In this document: in pieces, positions 44,338-54,625 of the stretch
Layout of the letters: the number at the start of each line of letters is the position of its first letter
How positions within the stretch are numbered: position 1 is the stretch's first letter
DNA from: Treponema sp. OMZ 787
GTDB taxonomy: Bacteria; Spirochaetota; Spirochaetia; Treponematales; Treponemataceae
Assembly: GCF_024181225.1 (NCBI RefSeq)
Contig: NZ_CP051198.1
Location: forward strand, 2,542,001 to 2,606,000
Length of the DNA: 64,000 nt
Direction of reading: 5' to 3'
Position numbers and translations under genes: made by a program
The notes under the pieces: model-generated
Seen by the model: the letters and a program-made list of their open reading frames with translations, nothing else
Told to the model about the DNA's origin: nothing
Databases searched by the model: none

Positions 44338-47300
44338 GTGGAAAATATAAAAAAAAGGCGCATCATAGAAATTATCGTTTTTCTCGCAATTGTTGTAAGC
44401 TCACTGATAGTTTTTCATCCGGCGGCCGAAGCTTTGGAAGAGCAGCTGGTATATGTAAGGGATAACCTTATAAAAGCTGCCGAAGACGAACTCGAAATAA
44501 AAATTACATATGACTCTATTTCTCCCTCATTTTTTGACAAGATAAAAATAAGAGATGTTAATATTTACAATTCGGCCTCAGAGAAAAAAATAGCTCATTT
44601 TTCACTGCTATCCGTAGACTACAGGCTTCTCTCATTAATAAAAAAAGATTTTACCTCTGTAGTTGCATCCCTAGGCATTTATGACGGGATTATAGATTTT
44701 AATATTGAAACCGATAAAAATATTTTAGAAAAATTTAATACCGAGTATAGTAATGGCGGACGGGTAACAACAACTCAAAAAACAGATAACGATATTGATT
44801 CATCCGTAGATATACTAAAAATTATTGAAGACAATTTAAGAAAAATTAAAAATATAAAACCCGTAAAAATCGAATTAAAAAATATAGCCTTAAATTATAG
44901 CGATAAAAATTCAAATGCATCTTTTTATACATCCAATGGGAAATTTACCCTCAATTCGGGTAAAATCGACTTTTATATAAACTCAAATCTTCGATACAGC
45001 AATTTTATACAAAAAAATTTCCCCGGCTTCAGTACACTAATAAATATAAACGGTTCATTTTATCCCGATGCGGTTTCGGCTTCATCAATACTAAATTTTT
45101 CGGATATAAGAATAGGCAATATATATATAGATAAATTTTCGGTCTTTGCCTCCTATTTGGATAAGATTGCTTCTATTACAACACTTCAAGACATTCAACC
45201 TATTGATGTAAAAGGTTCTTGGAATACGGTAGAAAATGCAGGAAGCATCAATCTTGAGTGTCACGGCTTAAAGCCGCTTTTGGTGGTTACACCTTCAGAA
45301 GGAATGGAACTTCTTAATGAATTAAAACAAGCCTCTTTTACCGGATATTTTAATTTAAGTTTTTCTACTGCTTCAAAACTCTTATGGGATACATCCTTTT
45401 CGGTTGAACTGCCTAAATTTCAAGTTGCGGGCAATAAGATTGCAAAATCCATTCTCAGCTTTAATGCGGGCGGAGACGAAAATTTGATAAAACTAAAAAA
45501 CTTAAACTTAACAAATTCGGACACAAACATCTTTGCACAAGGTTCTTACAAGATAAAAGAAATATTACCGAACTTTTATTTAAATATTTCAAAATTTAAA
45601 TTAGCATCCGGTGAAAATCTGACGGCAAACTTGACTGTTTCTTCGGATCAAAATAAAATATTTTTGAAAATACCCAATATAGAAATAGGCAAAGCATCTT
45701 TAGAAAACATTCAAGGCTTATTAGAAAAAAAAACGGACAAAACCGATGTATATCTTTCAGGAAAAGATCCAAACGGAGGTTTCAGCTTTGACGGAACATG
45801 GACTCACCCCGAAAAAAAGGCTTCAGGTAAAAACATGGGCTATTTGGAGATGCATGGGGCAGCAGACTCAATCAGCATCGAAAATATTTATAACGGAGTA
45901 ATATCTTTTACCGGCTTAGAGGTTCCCGGACAAAATGTCTTGGAATCATCCATTAATCCGGTTCAAATGACGAGCGAATTTTATATATCGACCGATTTTA
46001 AAAAGTTTTCATATAATATAATACAGGCCGTTCTTGCATCAAATTCAAAAAACGGATTTTACAGTCTTTTTTCCCTTCAAGGAAACGAATCATCGCTTAA
46101 CATAAGCAATATCGATATTCTTTTTAATAATATGAACCTGGGAGGAAGCATTAACTCATCTTTCGAAAAAGACAGCGTAATTTTTGATTCTCTTTTAACT
46201 TTAAACGGCATAAGTTATGAGGTTTCAGGTCTTTTAACTGATGAAGTAATAAGCATTTACGGAGATTACGGATTAAACATAAATATTCTAAAAGATATCG
46301 AAAAAAAATTAAAAGGGACTATGCAGGTAAAAGAAATCCCTGTTCCGTTTATAGATTCTATTTTTTCCGCCGACACTTCGTTTGAATATCTGGATAACAC
46401 AAATTGGGAACTTATATGCAATTATGCTAAATTGGAACATCTTGAAACCGATATAACAAAAACCGATGAAGGTCTTGAGTTTTATGCAGAAGGGTATGCA
46501 AAACCAAAGGAAGCTTTTTTTCATAATGTAAAGGCAGGCATAAAAAATCAACAGCTTGAAGGAACCGCTGCTTTTAATTTAATCCCTTCTTCAACAGAAA
46601 ATATTAATCAATATGCAGCTAATATTTCACTATTAGATAAAAACAAGACTGAGAGCTTTATTTTTAATTCATTATTTTCTCTATCCGATAAAATTTACTT
46701 TGATGGAACATGTAAGATAAAAGATATATCCCTTAACCGTTTTTTGAAGAAACAAAGAGCCGAAAATAAGGTGAACGCAGAATTTATTTTTCTTGGAAAC
46801 CCAGATTCGGTTTCTGTAAAAGCCGACTTAAAAAATATATCGTTTAATCTAAATGGTCAAAACATTGAAGGACGAGCATCAGCTTTTATAGATAATGATA
46901 AAATTTCTCTTTATGAATCTTCATTTGAGTGGGGCATTCATAAGATTGACAACATCCAAGCCTTTATAAATCCTTCAGAACAAAATGGAGCTCTTACTTT
47001 TTTATATGAGACAGATATACAAAATCAAAACAGCAAAGAAAATTTAAATACCAGGGCAAACTTTTCTTTTGACTTTACATCTACGGCAGGCAACAAGAAT
47101 ACAGAAAATCAAAGTGTGCTTGAAAAAATACTCAACCTGACTTCCCACTTTAATATTGACATGAAAATATCAGACTGGATTCTTGCCGGTCAAAAGGGAG
47201 AGGGATCAGTCAAAGCTTCATTTGTAAAGGAACCGAATATTATAGCATTATATGCAGGTAACAATGACGAAATATACGGTTTTAAAACCGATGACGGAAT

Positions 47301-48852
47301 TGTATCCCTGCATATAGACGAATCCCTTCCTCTCCATTTAAATATTGACGGTAATTTATCGGGGGATAATATAAATCTTTCCGTATCGAATATAGGGATA
47401 GACCTTGCAACGGTAATAAATATCATACCTAATAATAATATTATCAAATTTTCAGGCGGAACTGTTCAAGGAAATATTCAAATAAGCGGTACACAAAAAG
47501 ATCCTTTGTTCTACGGAAATCTTAAAGGCGAAAAAGTCTTCTGTACATCTCCCGGCTATTCTCCGGACACCTACGGCCCTGTAGAAGTACCAATACAATT
47601 TGACGGAACCCTTATATCAGTACCATACACTATTCTACAAGGAAAAATCGGAAGCCTATGGGCTGAAGCCTCATCGGAATTTATAGGCTGGATCCCATAC
47701 TATACTACAGTAGAATGCGGTATCCTTGAAAATACCCAAGCCCTAATAAGAACAAAAAATATAGCCTTTCACGCAGATGGAAGAGCAGAAGGCAAAGTAA
47801 GGCTTGAAATAAACCCTGAACTGGTAACGCTTGAAGGAGATGCATATTTCGATAAGGGTTATTTTTCAATTCCGTTTGCCGAGTTACAAAAGCAAAGCGA
47901 GCAAGCCTCAAATACCAACATCTTAACCGTTTTTTCCATGAATTTAAATCTTAGCCTGGGTAAAAAATCCGAATTTAGGTTTCCATCAACGGATCTTCCT
48001 TTTTTAAGAGCTCTCGCGTACACAGAAAACGGACCTTTTAACTTAAGCCTGGATACAGGACTTGGGAAATTCGATATGTCGGGATCTGCAAAAATCCGTA
48101 CAGGAGAAATTTTTTATATAAAAAGGAACTTTTACATAAAAGAAGGCGAATTAAAGATTCTTAATTCTCCTTTTCAGCAAATTGAACCTATAATATCCGT
48201 AAGAGCTGAAATAAAAGATAAAATGCCTGACGGACAGCCTCTTACGATCAGCTTAACGGCAAAGGATCAGCATCTTGACCTTGAGCGTTTTAGACCTGTA
48301 ATTTCAACCTCTCCTCCTATGGCTATGTCAGACTCCGATACAATGAACTTAATGGGACAGGTAGCATTAGGCGACCTAAAAAACAGCAATGTTTTAAAAG
48401 AAACCCTGCTAAATGCTTCAGATATTTTGGCAAACATAGGTATAATGAAAAGAGTTGAACAAGAAGTCAGAAATCTTCTGCATGTAGATGTATTCTCGGC
48501 AAGAAGTCTGCTCATACAAAATGTTATATTGGAAAATTTATTTAGATCTTCAAAAGATAAGCCATTGACAATCGGTAACTATTTTGATAATACAAGTGTT
48601 TACATTGGTAAGTATTTTGGTTCTGCCATATATGCGGATGCAATGCTGCATCTTAGCTATTACGATCCGCTTTCTGCAAAAACAGATGCTGTTAGAAAAC
48701 CGGTTTACGGAAATTTACTGTTTCAACCTGAAATAGGCTTTGAAATGAATACTCCGTTCTTCCTGCTTAGATGGCACATAGCTCCAAGCAGGCCCGACTC
48801 TCTGTTTGTATCGGATACAGGATTGACACTATCATGGAAATTTTCCTATTAA
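44338..48852 (+). CDS. tamB: TamB/DUF490-family envelope protein
   Basis: A 1,504-residue AsmA/TamB-like protein. One N-terminal membrane anchor (IIEIIVFLAIVVSSLIVF) is followed by a very long beta-rich region and the conserved C-terminal DUF490 part (VQGNIQISGTQKDPLFYG, GYFSIPFAELQ, and the segment ending LSWKFSY). Such proteins bridge inner and outer membranes and may move phospholipids or assist beta-barrel insertion. It begins with GTG. The bamA start follows in 15 bases. Gene order matches T. pallidum TP0325-TP0326 from memory. Confidence 0.85.
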   Translation: MENIKKRRIIEIIVFLAIVVSSLIVFHPAAEALEEQLVYVRDNLIKAAEDELEIKITYDSISPSFFDKIKIRDVNIYNSASEKKIAHFSLLSVDYRLLSLIKKDFTSVVASLGIYDGIIDFNIETDKNILEKFNTEYSNGGRVTTTQKTDNDIDSSVDILKIIEDNLRKIKNIKPVKIELKNIALNYSDKNSNASFYTSNGKFTLNSGKIDFYINSNLRYSNFIQKNFPGFSTLININGSFYPDAVSASSILNFSDIRIGNIYIDKFSVFASYLDKIASITTLQDIQPIDVKGSWNTVENAGSINLECHGLKPLLVVTPSEGMELLNELKQASFTGYFNLSFSTASKLLWDTSFSVELPKFQVAGNKIAKSILSFNAGGDENLIKLKNLNLTNSDTNIFAQGSYKIKEILPNFYLNISKFKLASGENLTANLTVSSDQNKIFLKIPNIEIGKASLENIQGLLEKKTDKTDVYLSGKDPNGGFSFDGTWTHPEKKASGKNMGYLEMHGAADSISIENIYNGVISFTGLEVPGQNVLESSINPVQMTSEFYISTDFKKFSYNIIQAVLASNSKNGFYSLFSLQGNESSLNISNIDILFNNMNLGGSINSSFEKDSVIFDSLLTLNGISYEVSGLLTDEVISIYGDYGLNINILKDIEKKLKGTMQVKEIPVPFIDSIFSADTSFEYLDNTNWELICNYAKLEHLETDITKTDEGLEFYAEGYAKPKEAFFHNVKAGIKNQQLEGTAAFNLIPSSTENINQYAANISLLDKNKTESFIFNSLFSLSDKIYFDGTCKIKDISLNRFLKKQRAENKVNAEFIFLGNPDSVSVKADLKNISFNLNGQNIEGRASAFIDNDKISLYESSFEWGIHKIDNIQAFINPSEQNGALTFLYETDIQNQNSKENLNTRANFSFDFTSTAGNKNTENQSVLEKILNLTSHFNIDMKISDWILAGQKGEGSVKASFVKEPNIIALYAGNNDEIYGFKTDDGIVSLHIDESLPLHLNIDGNLSGDNINLSVSNIGIDLATVINIIPNNNIIKFSGGTVQGNIQISGTQKDPLFYGNLKGEKVFCTSPGYSPDTYGPVEVPIQFDGTLISVPYTILQGKIGSLWAEASSEFIGWIPYYTTVECGILENTQALIRTKNIAFHADGRAEGKVRLEINPELVTLEGDAYFDKGYFSIPFAELQKQSEQASNTNILTVFSMNLNLSLGKKSEFRFPSTDLPFLRALAYTENGPFNLSLDTGLGKFDMSGSAKIRTGEIFYIKRNFYIKEGELKILNSPFQQIEPIISVRAEIKDKMPDGQPLTISLTAKDQHLDLERFRPVISTSPPMAMSDSDTMNLMGQVALGDLKNSNVLKETLLNASDILANIGIMKRVEQEVRNLLHVDVFSARSLLIQNVILENLFRSSKDKPLTIGNYFDNTSVYIGKYFGSAIYADAMLHLSYYDPLSAKTDAVRKPVYGNLLFQPEIGFEMNTPFFLLRWHIAPSRPDSLFVSDTGLTLSWKFSY

Positions 48853-48866
48853 TAGGGGGATAAAAA

Positions 48867-51323
48867 ATGTTGAAGAAAAAAATTGTAGGTTTTATACTAT
48901 TCCTTTTTGTATTAAACTGCTTTGCTCAAGAACCTGAGGGCTGGTATAACGGAAAACCGGTTTTAGAGATTAAGTTTAAGGGATTACAAAATATTGAAGC
49001 TTCAGAATTAGATGAAATCTTCAAATCATACAAGAAAAAAACTTTTTCTGATGATCTATATTGGGAAATTTTACAAAAAATCTATGCTTTAGATTACTTT
49101 ACAGACATCGTGCCCAAGGCCATACCGGCAGATGAAAAGTATAATTCCGTTTTTTTGGAATTTATAGTTAAAGAAAAACCTGCCGTAAAAGATATTGTTT
49201 TTATAGGAAACAGCAATATCAAAAAATCTGATCTTCTTTCAGCTATAAACATAAAAAAAGGAGATATTTTCAATGAAATTAATGTAAAAAATGCTGAAAG
49301 AGCCTTAAAAGACTTTTATATCGAAAAAGGCTTTACAAAAGCTGAAATAGCCAGTAATACCTCAGAAGATAAAGAAAAAAACAGTATAAAAGTCGAATTC
49401 TCAGTCAAAGAAGGGAAGGTTTCAGTTATAAATAAAATTCTTTTTGAAGGAAATTCGAAATTCCCCGAAAAAGCCCTAAAAAAAGTTCTGGTTTCTAAAG
49501 AAGCATGGCTATTGCAAAAGGGTTTGTTCAGAGAAGACGCTCTACAAGCCGATAAAAGTGCAATCAAATTATTCTATGGAGAACATGGCTATATTGATGC
49601 CCATGTTGAAACTATCAAAAGGGATATCGACAGTACATCTGACCCTCAAAAAGATCAAATTACCCTTACCTATGTAATCATGGAAGGAGAACAGTTTACT
49701 TATGCGGGTATAGATTTTCAAGGTAACTATATTTTTTCAAGCGAGGAGCTAGGCGAAAAATTTAAACTAAAAAAAGGCGATATCTTTAACTTGAAAAAAT
49801 TTGAAATAGGATTTGGAGATGTAGCAAACCTATATTATGAAAACGGTTATACCGGCAATTACATCGATAAAAAAGAAAACCGCAATACATCAACTAAAGA
49901 AGTTTCGTATACAGTACTCATCATCGAGAGAGAAAGAAGTCATATTGAAAATATCATAATAAAAGGAAATACCAAAACTAAGGATAAAGTAATTTTACGA
50001 GAACTCCTACTAAAAGAAGGGGATGTATTTTCTAAAACTAAAATCATGAATAGTTTTAGAAACTTGGCAAACCTCAGGTATTTCTCAACAGTTTTACCTG
50101 ATGTTCTGCCCGGCTCAGAGCCTGATCTTGTGGATGTAATAATAAATGTTGAAGAACAGTCTACAGCTGGAATTCAATTCGGAATTACTTTTTCCGGAGT
50201 ATCCGACACAAATGCTTTCCCAATGTCAGTGTTTGCACAATGGGAAGAAAAGAACTTGTTTGGAACCGGAAGAGAGTTATCGGTCAATCTGAATGCAGCA
50301 AGCGATACCCAGAGCTTAACTCTCGGCTTCACCGAAAACTGGTTCTTGGGCAAGCCTATTTCGGTTGGTTTTGACTTTTCTGTGGCACATAAGACACTAA
50401 ATACTTATCAGGATCTCATGTATCCATTTAATAATATACCCGACCCGCATTTAACTATGGATGAATTTAATGCAAATCCTTCTTTATCGGATGCATTTAA
50501 AATGAAGTATGACCGTCTTGAATTCGGTTTCGGTATGAACTCTGGATATAGATGGTTTCCCAAATTTGCTGTTATAACATTAAGGGGAGGAGTAAATTTC
50601 GGTATTGTAAAGAATTTTTATAACAGCAAACTATATAGACCTGCAGAGGAAAGAATTAGAACTCAACAAGACAAATGGAGCTTAAGCAACTCTTTGAAAA
50701 TAAAATTATCTATAGATGATCGAGACCTTGCTCATGACCCATCGAAGGGTTGGTTTTTTAGCCAAGAGCTGAGCTTTTTCGGACTTATGCCTAAGATTGA
50801 AGATGAATACTTTTTTCAATCGGATACAAAGGGAGAATTTTATGTAACACTTTTAGACTACCCTGTAAGTGAAATATGGAATTTAAAATTTGTCCTAGGC
50901 TTTTATTCGGGATTTTCTTTCCAAGTTCCTCTTGAAAAGAAACCTATAGGTTTTGACAGACTTCTTTACATTGACGGAGCTTTTAAAGGAAGAGGCTGGA
51001 TGGGAATGGGACCCCAAGCGGCTGGAATGGTTATGCAAAATAACTGGATTGAATTCAGATGGCCCTTAGCTCATGGAATTTTATCCTTTGATTTCTTCTT
51101 TGATGCTATAGCCGTCAAAAACAGCTTAAAAGACCTAAGGTCTCTAAGTATAAACGATTATTATTTCAGCTTCGGCCCCGGATTAAGATTTTCAATTCCT
51201 CAATTCCCATTACGGTTATTATTTGCAAATACATTTAGATCCGAAAACGGTAAACCGGTATGGGGAAACGGAAAAGGAGCCGACTGGAGATTTGTTCTTT
51301 CATTCAATATACCGAATTTATAA
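48867..51323 (+). CDS. bamA: Outer membrane assembly factor BamA (Omp85)
   Basis: An 818-residue Omp85 protein, the equivalent of T. pallidum TP0326 (Tp92). Signal peptide ending NCFAQ, then a series of POTRA domains (each with an IKFKGLQNIEASEL- or FIGNSNIKKSDLL-type start) over residues 20-430, and a C-terminal 16-strand barrel. The barrel's GRGW motif near 706 matches the conserved arginine-glycine loop of Omp85 proteins. It inserts beta-barrel proteins into the outer membrane. GGGGAT precedes the ATG. It lies between tamB and skp. Confidence 0.93.
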   Translation: MLKKKIVGFILFLFVLNCFAQEPEGWYNGKPVLEIKFKGLQNIEASELDEIFKSYKKKTFSDDLYWEILQKIYALDYFTDIVPKAIPADEKYNSVFLEFIVKEKPAVKDIVFIGNSNIKKSDLLSAINIKKGDIFNEINVKNAERALKDFYIEKGFTKAEIASNTSEDKEKNSIKVEFSVKEGKVSVINKILFEGNSKFPEKALKKVLVSKEAWLLQKGLFREDALQADKSAIKLFYGEHGYIDAHVETIKRDIDSTSDPQKDQITLTYVIMEGEQFTYAGIDFQGNYIFSSEELGEKFKLKKGDIFNLKKFEIGFGDVANLYYENGYTGNYIDKKENRNTSTKEVSYTVLIIERERSHIENIIIKGNTKTKDKVILRELLLKEGDVFSKTKIMNSFRNLANLRYFSTVLPDVLPGSEPDLVDVIINVEEQSTAGIQFGITFSGVSDTNAFPMSVFAQWEEKNLFGTGRELSVNLNAASDTQSLTLGFTENWFLGKPISVGFDFSVAHKTLNTYQDLMYPFNNIPDPHLTMDEFNANPSLSDAFKMKYDRLEFGFGMNSGYRWFPKFAVITLRGGVNFGIVKNFYNSKLYRPAEERIRTQQDKWSLSNSLKIKLSIDDRDLAHDPSKGWFFSQELSFFGLMPKIEDEYFFQSDTKGEFYVTLLDYPVSEIWNLKFVLGFYSGFSFQVPLEKKPIGFDRLLYIDGAFKGRGWMGMGPQAAGMVMQNNWIEFRWPLAHGILSFDFFFDAIAVKNSLKDLRSLSINDYYFSFGPGLRFSIPQFPLRLLFANTFRSENGKPVWGNGKGADWRFVLSFNIPNL

Positions 51324-51347
51324 GTCTTAGTTTATAGGAGTTTAAGT

Positions 51348-51875
51348 ATGAATAAAAAAGGTGCTTTGATTATTGTTATAATGTTATTGTTGTCTCTTGG
51401 AATCTATGCACAGCAAATTACCCGCTTTGCAGTAATAGATACAGGTCTTATTTTCGATACATTTAGGCGTGATGCAAAGGCGGCAAGGGACTATCAGGAA
51501 AAGAAAGAGAAATTTGAAAATCAAAAAAAGCTTCTTGAGGCTGAAATCGTACAGCTTAGACAAAAAAAAGTTAATGCAGAAGCTGACGGAAAAGACTCTG
51601 AAGTAAAAAAATATGAAGAAAAAATAAAGAGCAAAATTACCTTATTGATGGAATATGTAAAGGCTTCCAATGACGAATTGAATATGCTCAGAAAAAATCT
51701 TATCAATGATGATACTTTTTACAGCAGCTTATATGAAGCCGTCAGCCGAGTTGCCGAATCTGAAGGCTACACAATGGTTTTAAGCTATGAGCATAATACA
51801 GGCATCATATGGTACAGCCCTACTGTCGATATTACCGACAAGGTTATTCAAGAATTAAGAAAACAAAGTGAATAA
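51348..51875 (+). CDS. skp: OmpH/Skp-family periplasmic chaperone
   Basis: A 175-residue protein with a signal peptide (IIVIMLLLSLGIYAQ) and a long helical coiled-coil (residues about 40-125) typical of Skp, which holds unfolded outer-membrane proteins. It lies 24 bases after bamA, the usual order in bacteria, and the mutS GTG overlaps its last eight bases. Confidence 0.88.
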   Translation: MNKKGALIIVIMLLLSLGIYAQQITRFAVIDTGLIFDTFRRDAKAARDYQEKKEKFENQKKLLEAEIVQLRQKKVNAEADGKDSEVKKYEEKIKSKITLLMEYVKASNDELNMLRKNLINDDTFYSSLYEAVSRVAESEGYTMVLSYEHNTGIIWYSPTVDITDKVIQELRKQSE

Positions 51876-54552
51876 GCCTCAAACGCCCATGATGAGGCAA
51901 TACCTCAGCATCAAGGCACAATACAAGGACGAAATACTTTTTTTTAGGCTCGGCGATTTTTATGAGATGTTTTTCGATGAGGCTGTTGAAGTAAGCCGAA
52001 TCTTAAACCTGACTCTCACAAAAAGAGCCGATGTACCTATGTGCGGCATCCCTTATCACGCTGCAAAAATATACATAGCCCGACTCCTGCGTGCAGGCAA
52101 AAAGATTGCGATATGCGAGCAAGTTACGGAGCCCGTAGCAGGAGGCTTGACCGAACGCAAGGTTGTTGAAGTTATCACTCCCGGAACCGTTGCCGAAGAC
52201 GACTTTTTAGAACAGGGAAGCAATAACTATCTTGCAGCCGTATATTGCTCAAACAAAAAAACTGAAGGAAACTGCGGGCTCGATTACTATGCAGGCCTTG
52301 CCTATATAGATATTACCACGGGCAATTTTTTTGCTACATCCTTCCCCAAAACAGATTTTAAAGAACAGTTTTTAAAAGAAATAGGAAGAATCAACCCCAA
52401 AGAAATTTTAATTCAGCAGTCGATTCAAAGCGAATTCCCGGCCTTAAAGCAGATCCTTTCGGAATTTCCTTCGATGATGCAAAACTTTTATCCGGATTGG
52501 AGCTTTAACCCCGATCAAGCCGAAAAAAGGCTTTGCTCAGCCTTTGGAACCGAAAACCTAAAGGGTTTTTTACTCGATATCGATTCGCCTGAAGTTCCGC
52601 CTGCCGGCCTCCTGCTTCAATATTTGGAAGAGATTTCAGGCAGGGATATTTCCCATATTTCGGGGATTAAAATCTATGCCGAAAGCGACTTTGTTTCCTT
52701 GGATGATTCCACAAGGAAAAATTTAGAACTTTTGACCAACTTAAGGGATAACAGCCCTGCATACAGCCTCTTTGAATCCGTAAATTACACAAAGACGGCC
52801 ATGGGAACCCGCCTTTTAAGGAGGAGGATAAGCTATCCGCTCCGCTCAAAGAAGGAAATAGATAAGAGACTCGACAAGGTAAACAGTCTTTTCAAGGACG
52901 GAAAGGCTTCAGCGGTTATAAGGGAAACTCTTTCTTCAATACTCGATATTGAGCGTCTTTCGGGCCGCATTGCCATGAAAAAGACCCACGGGAAGGATCT
53001 TTTAGCCCTAAAACAAAGTCTTAATTCCGTAATAAGGATGGGCAGCCTCATAGAAGAAAAAAAGCTTAATTTTTTGCAGATTAACGATGAAGAAAAAAAG
53101 CTGCTTACCGAAATCCGCAGCCTTTTGGAAAATTCGATAGATGATGATTGCACAATAGCCTTAAATGACGGAAAGCTTATAAAAAAAGGCTTTTCAAAAA
53201 AGGTAGACACGATAAAAAACATAAAAGAAAATGCCCACGAGATTCTTGAAAAATATTTGGACGATGAACGGAAAAAAACGGGCATCAATAATCTAAAAAT
53301 AAAATATAACAGGATGATGGGTTATTTTTTGGAAGTTTCTTTAGGAAATATCTCGGCTGTTCCCGATTATTTTATCCGGCAGCGTTCCCTGTCAAATGCA
53401 GACCGTTTTACCACCGAAACCTTGCAGCAAATAGAAGACAATATAAATAACTCGGAAGAAAGGCTTATCGATGCCGAAAAAGAGGTCTTTGATGAGGTTT
53501 GCACCGAAATAGGTTCTCATCACCGCTTTTTACAAAAACTTGCAGAAGAAGTTGCCGAGCTGGATGTGAACCAATCCTTTGCACAGGCCGCAATTTTGCA
53601 TGCATGGACAAGACCGGAACTTTGCGATAATTCAGGGCTCTTAAATATAACAAACGGCAGGCACCCTGTAGTCGAAAACCATCTTAGGGCCGGCGACTTT
53701 GTACCCAATTCCATTGAGCTCCTGTCGGGAGAAGATTCAAATAAAGAAGATAGAACAATTCCGTCCTTTGCCGTCATTACAGGGCCCAACATGGCGGGAA
53801 AAAGCACTTTTTTACGGCAGACAGCCCTGATCTGCCTTTTAGCCCAGATTGGCTCCTTTGTTCCGGCCGAAAAGGCCGTTTTAAGCCCCGTAGATAAGAT
53901 CTTTTGCAGAGTGGGAGCAACGGACAATCTTGCCCGAGGGGAATCGACCTTTTTGGTCGAGATGATAGAAACGGCCTACATTCTTAATTCGGCAACGCGG
54001 AACAGCCTTGTTATCATGGACGAGGTCGGCCGGGGAACTTCTATGGAGGACGGTCTTGCGATAGCTCAGGCCGTCAGCGAACACCTCCTTAATACCATAA
54101 AAGCAAAAACCCTCTTTGCAACCCACTACCACGAGCTTACCCGTTTGGAGCACGAAAAAATCATAAACCTAAAACTAGATGTGCTTGAAGCAGAAGGAAA
54201 GATAGTCTTTTTAAAAAAAGTAGTTCCCGGAGCTGCGGGAAACTCGTACGGCATCCATGTCGCAGGCCTTGCCGGTATCCCTCAAAGCGTTTTGACACGG
54301 GCCGAAAACCTTTTATACATGAGAAGCCAATTCCAAAAAGAAAGAGCCGGTCAAGCAGCAAGCCCTTCCGGCAACACGGACATAGGCTCCGAAGAAAAAA
54401 CTGCTTCAAGCCCGGCTTCAAAGGGCCTATCCCTCTTCCCTGAAGAAGAGCTTATCTTAAACGAAATCTTATCAACCAATCCGGATGAAACAGCCCCGAT
54501 AAAAGCCCTCCAGCTCATCGCCTCATGGAAAAAAAGGCTCTCGGGGAAATGA
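51868..54552 (+). CDS. mutS: DNA mismatch repair protein MutS
   Basis: An 894-residue mismatch-recognition ATPase. The mispair-reading motif FYEMF is near residue 33, Walker A GPNMAGKST near 640, and DEVGRGTS in the ABC-like domain. The C-terminal tail contains a Ser/Ala-rich linker before a final helical segment. It starts with GTG inside the end of skp, so expression depends on the bamA-skp transcript. The same skp-mutS pairing is known from T. pallidum. Confidence 0.95.
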   Translation: MNKPQTPMMRQYLSIKAQYKDEILFFRLGDFYEMFFDEAVEVSRILNLTLTKRADVPMCGIPYHAAKIYIARLLRAGKKIAICEQVTEPVAGGLTERKVVEVITPGTVAEDDFLEQGSNNYLAAVYCSNKKTEGNCGLDYYAGLAYIDITTGNFFATSFPKTDFKEQFLKEIGRINPKEILIQQSIQSEFPALKQILSEFPSMMQNFYPDWSFNPDQAEKRLCSAFGTENLKGFLLDIDSPEVPPAGLLLQYLEEISGRDISHISGIKIYAESDFVSLDDSTRKNLELLTNLRDNSPAYSLFESVNYTKTAMGTRLLRRRISYPLRSKKEIDKRLDKVNSLFKDGKASAVIRETLSSILDIERLSGRIAMKKTHGKDLLALKQSLNSVIRMGSLIEEKKLNFLQINDEEKKLLTEIRSLLENSIDDDCTIALNDGKLIKKGFSKKVDTIKNIKENAHEILEKYLDDERKKTGINNLKIKYNRMMGYFLEVSLGNISAVPDYFIRQRSLSNADRFTTETLQQIEDNINNSEERLIDAEKEVFDEVCTEIGSHHRFLQKLAEEVAELDVNQSFAQAAILHAWTRPELCDNSGLLNITNGRHPVVENHLRAGDFVPNSIELLSGEDSNKEDRTIPSFAVITGPNMAGKSTFLRQTALICLLAQIGSFVPAEKAVLSPVDKIFCRVGATDNLARGESTFLVEMIETAYILNSATRNSLVIMDEVGRGTSMEDGLAIAQAVSEHLLNTIKAKTLFATHYHELTRLEHEKIINLKLDVLEAEGKIVFLKKVVPGAAGNSYGIHVAGLAGIPQSVLTRAENLLYMRSQFQKERAGQAASPSGNTDIGSEEKTASSPASKGLSLFPEEELILNEILSTNPDETAPIKALQLIASWKKRLSGK

Positions 54553-54587
54553 CATAAGGTTAATTCCGAGGCATTAAGAAACCATAA

Positions 54588-54616
54588 AAAAATCCCCTGC
54601 CTTGACAGGGGATTTT
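54588..54616. terminator. Bidirectional terminator between mutS and the lipoprotein gene
   Basis: Hairpin AATCCCCTG/CAGGGGATT around CCTTGA, with A/T-rich flanks that give a T tract on both strands. Convergent genes end on each side. Confidence 0.85.
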
Positions 54617-54625
54617 AAATTACTC

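Noticed and set aside
53520-54421. Long minus-strand ORFs inside mutS
   Set aside because: They are antisense shadows of mutS with no recognisable motifs or start signals.
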